Part shown: piece after piece, positions 62,459 to 64,000 of the stretch
Layout of the letters: each line of letters begins with the position of its first letter
Numbering within the stretch: position 1 is the stretch's first letter
From: Rotaria sordida
Lineage: Eukaryota > Rotifera > Eurotatoria > Philodinida > Philodinidae
DNA length: 64,000 nucleotides
NCBI GenBank assembly: GCA_905250125.1
Contig: CAJNOL010000067.1
Coordinates: 186,001 to 250,000, forward strand
Direction of reading: 5' to 3'
Notes under the pieces: model-generated
The model's database searches: none
What the model was told of the DNA's origin: nothing
The model's input: the letters and a program-made list of their open reading frames with translations, nothing else
Translations under genes and position numbers: made by a program

Positions 62459-62849
62459 ATAGCTGTATATATATAATTGTTTGTCTCTAGAAAGGTCAAA
62501 TTCTTTTTTTTTTTTGTATTGATATTTTTCTTTTTCTTCACGAAAAAAAAAAGAGTAATGTTTAATCTCACAGTTCCACATCGTTTTTTTTGTTTTCTTC
62601 AAATACATACATGTATAGGGAGAGAGCGAAGACATTTTTTTAAAATGAATAAACACAGAACGACACACATACATAGATTACTTATAAGAATAAGGACATG
62701 ATGGCACACAGTCTCAACATAAGATTGGTTGACCAGAACAAGAAAAGAAAAAATTAACTTTACAATAGAACATAACTAAAACGATATAGGTGATTGATAA
62801 TATTATCTATTGCTTATGTCATCGAAAACTGAGATTCACTTGTTATAAA

Positions 62850-62852
<3 letters not shown>

Positions 62853-62880
<28 letters not shown>
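62853..62880. repeat. (AT)n microsatellite
   Basis: Uninterrupted alternating AT a few bases past the CSDE1 stop codon. Confidence 0.9.
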
Positions 62881-62898
62881 GGTGTATATAAATGTTTT

Positions 62899-64000
62899 TT
62901 ATTGTTGACTTTTTATTAATACTCCAGGTGCACGTTCAATACGAATACTTGTAAATCCTTTTGATTTTTCATCAGCATTACGTGGCTGTCGAACAATAAT
63001 TAATTTTTGACGTTTAGTTTCATCAAGATTAATTGATTTAAGTTTTGTAATTAATCGATCAGGTCGTTGAAGATTACTGTAAACGAAACATATATGTATC
63101 TCCAATATAAAACTAAGTTTTCGAATGAACAATTATATAGTTTGATAACAATTGAAATTCTCTATCTTACCAGCCTCAATTAACCATTATTTGCTAGCAG
63201 ACAAATCGAATCTTTTTTTTTTTATTGTATTCTCATTCAGTATCAGCAATACATTTTGTGAAACATAATTTAAAAGAAATATTAAAGTTAACGAGTAAAA
63301 ATTTGATTCAACTCCTTCTTTGTCACATTTTGTGACAGTTGTTTTTACTATATGATCAAAGACAGTATATCAATGACGTCTCATTCTAATATATAAGCTG
63401 CTACTGCCTTCTTACATTTCCGGAGGATTAAATAGAAAGATAATGAGGAAACATGTCCGAAAATAGATACAATAAAGCAATTTTCCTCTTATTAACAACA
63501 ACAGTTACATCGTGTTTCATATTTTAATCCCACAGGCATTGTGCTAACAGCTTTTTTTTTCTCTTATTTCGTAATCACATAACTTGTAGGATTAATTATC
63601 TACCATTCAATTATAATCTCATTCCTACGGACTGTGAGATTATATAACCATTATCTGAGAAAAGAAAACACATAATTAAAGACATATAAAACAGAATTCA
63701 TAAGAATATGAGAATGCAGATACAATAAAAAAGATATGATATATATTTGCCAGAAAATAATGATTAGGGAAAACACAGACAAGATAGAGAATTCCAAGTA
63801 CTATCAAACTATATGATTATTCATTCGAAAACTTTGTTTTATATTGGACATATTATTCTTTTTTGTTTTTTTTTATGAATGTATATATATATAAACTTAC
63901 TTAACTCGACGTAATTTACTTGCACATGGCTTACCACTTTTTAAATTATATTGAGCATAAAATTCAACTTCATCACCGGGTCGTAATTCAAAACCACCAT
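62899..64000 (-). CDS. CSDE1: CSDE1/UNR cold-shock-domain RNA-binding protein, C-terminal part
   Basis: Two exons are in the window: 64000-63901 (continuing beyond the edge) and 63076-62899, joined by an 824-bp intron in phase. The first encodes the end of a cold shock domain (GFELRPGDEVEFYAQYN, then KSGKPCASKLRRV). The second has the C-terminal SUZ-like tail: RPDRLITKLKSINLDE, KLIIVRQPRNADEKSKGF and a short end with APGVL. CSDE1 binds purine-rich mRNA through several cold shock domains and controls translation and mRNA decay in the cytosol. Only the C-terminal ~92 residues are visible, so the number of domains cannot be given. Confidence 0.92.

Noticed and set aside
1..64000. CRISPR arrays, bacterial operons or rRNA genes
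   Set aside because: No evenly spaced direct repeats, ribosome-binding sites or rRNA core sequences were seen. All supported genes have eukaryotic introns or animal families.

Overview
This window is from an animal nuclear genome. It is very AT-rich, coding exons are broken by many short T-rich introns (often 45-90 bp) with GT-AG borders, and the recognisable genes are animal families: a nicotinic-type receptor subunit, a BCL-2 homologue, an adiponectin-type receptor, cullin-5, cytosolic carboxypeptidase, RIB43A, CSDE1 and IMPDH. The compact introns and AT-rich codons would suit a bdelloid rotifer such as Rotaria, but that is an inference and no species marker is present. There is one 100-base assembly gap (12491-12590).

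Layout from left to right. 215-6444 (-) is a mucin-like secreted protein ending in three fibronectin type II domains; one of its introns holds a small opposite-strand gene (617-1029, +). 8156-8665 (-) is a small single-pass membrane protein. 9797-12264 (+) is a long disordered protein. 13345-14767 (-) is RIB43A. 18342-21072 (+) is a leucine-rich-repeat receptor-like membrane protein. 25012-28892 (-) is a Cys-loop receptor subunit. 29688-29996 (-) is a precursor of a small knottin-like peptide. 30277-31235 (-) is a probably myristoylated protein. 34394-35434 (-) is a BCL-2 homologue. 38785-41653 (-) is IMPDH, divergent from CUL5 (41939-48971, +). 49339-49663 (-) is the end of an unidentified gene. 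50625-58643 (-) is cytosolic carboxypeptidase 1. 59913-61892 (+) is an adiponectin-type receptor. 62057-62458 (-) is a YCII-domain protein. 62899-64000 (-) is the 3' end of CSDE1.

I rebuilt the exon structures by hand. In each multi-exon gene the reading phase closes across every junction, and several lengths match their families closely (IMPDH 515 aa, CUL5 779 aa, RIB43A 377 aa, adiponectin-type receptor 383 aa). The genes form no operon or single pathway. RIB43A and the tubulin deglutamylase relate to cilia and microtubules; the LRR protein, Cys-loop receptor, adiponectin-type receptor and knottin peptide relate to the cell surface or signalling.

The least ordinary content is (i) the knottin-like secreted peptide, (ii) a set of foldback (long inverted-repeat) elements in introns of CUL5 and the carboxypeptidase gene and beside the assembly gap, (iii) a short element with 13-bp perfect terminal inverted repeats, (iv) the nested opposite-strand gene and (v) the unidentified gene remnant near 49.5 kb.
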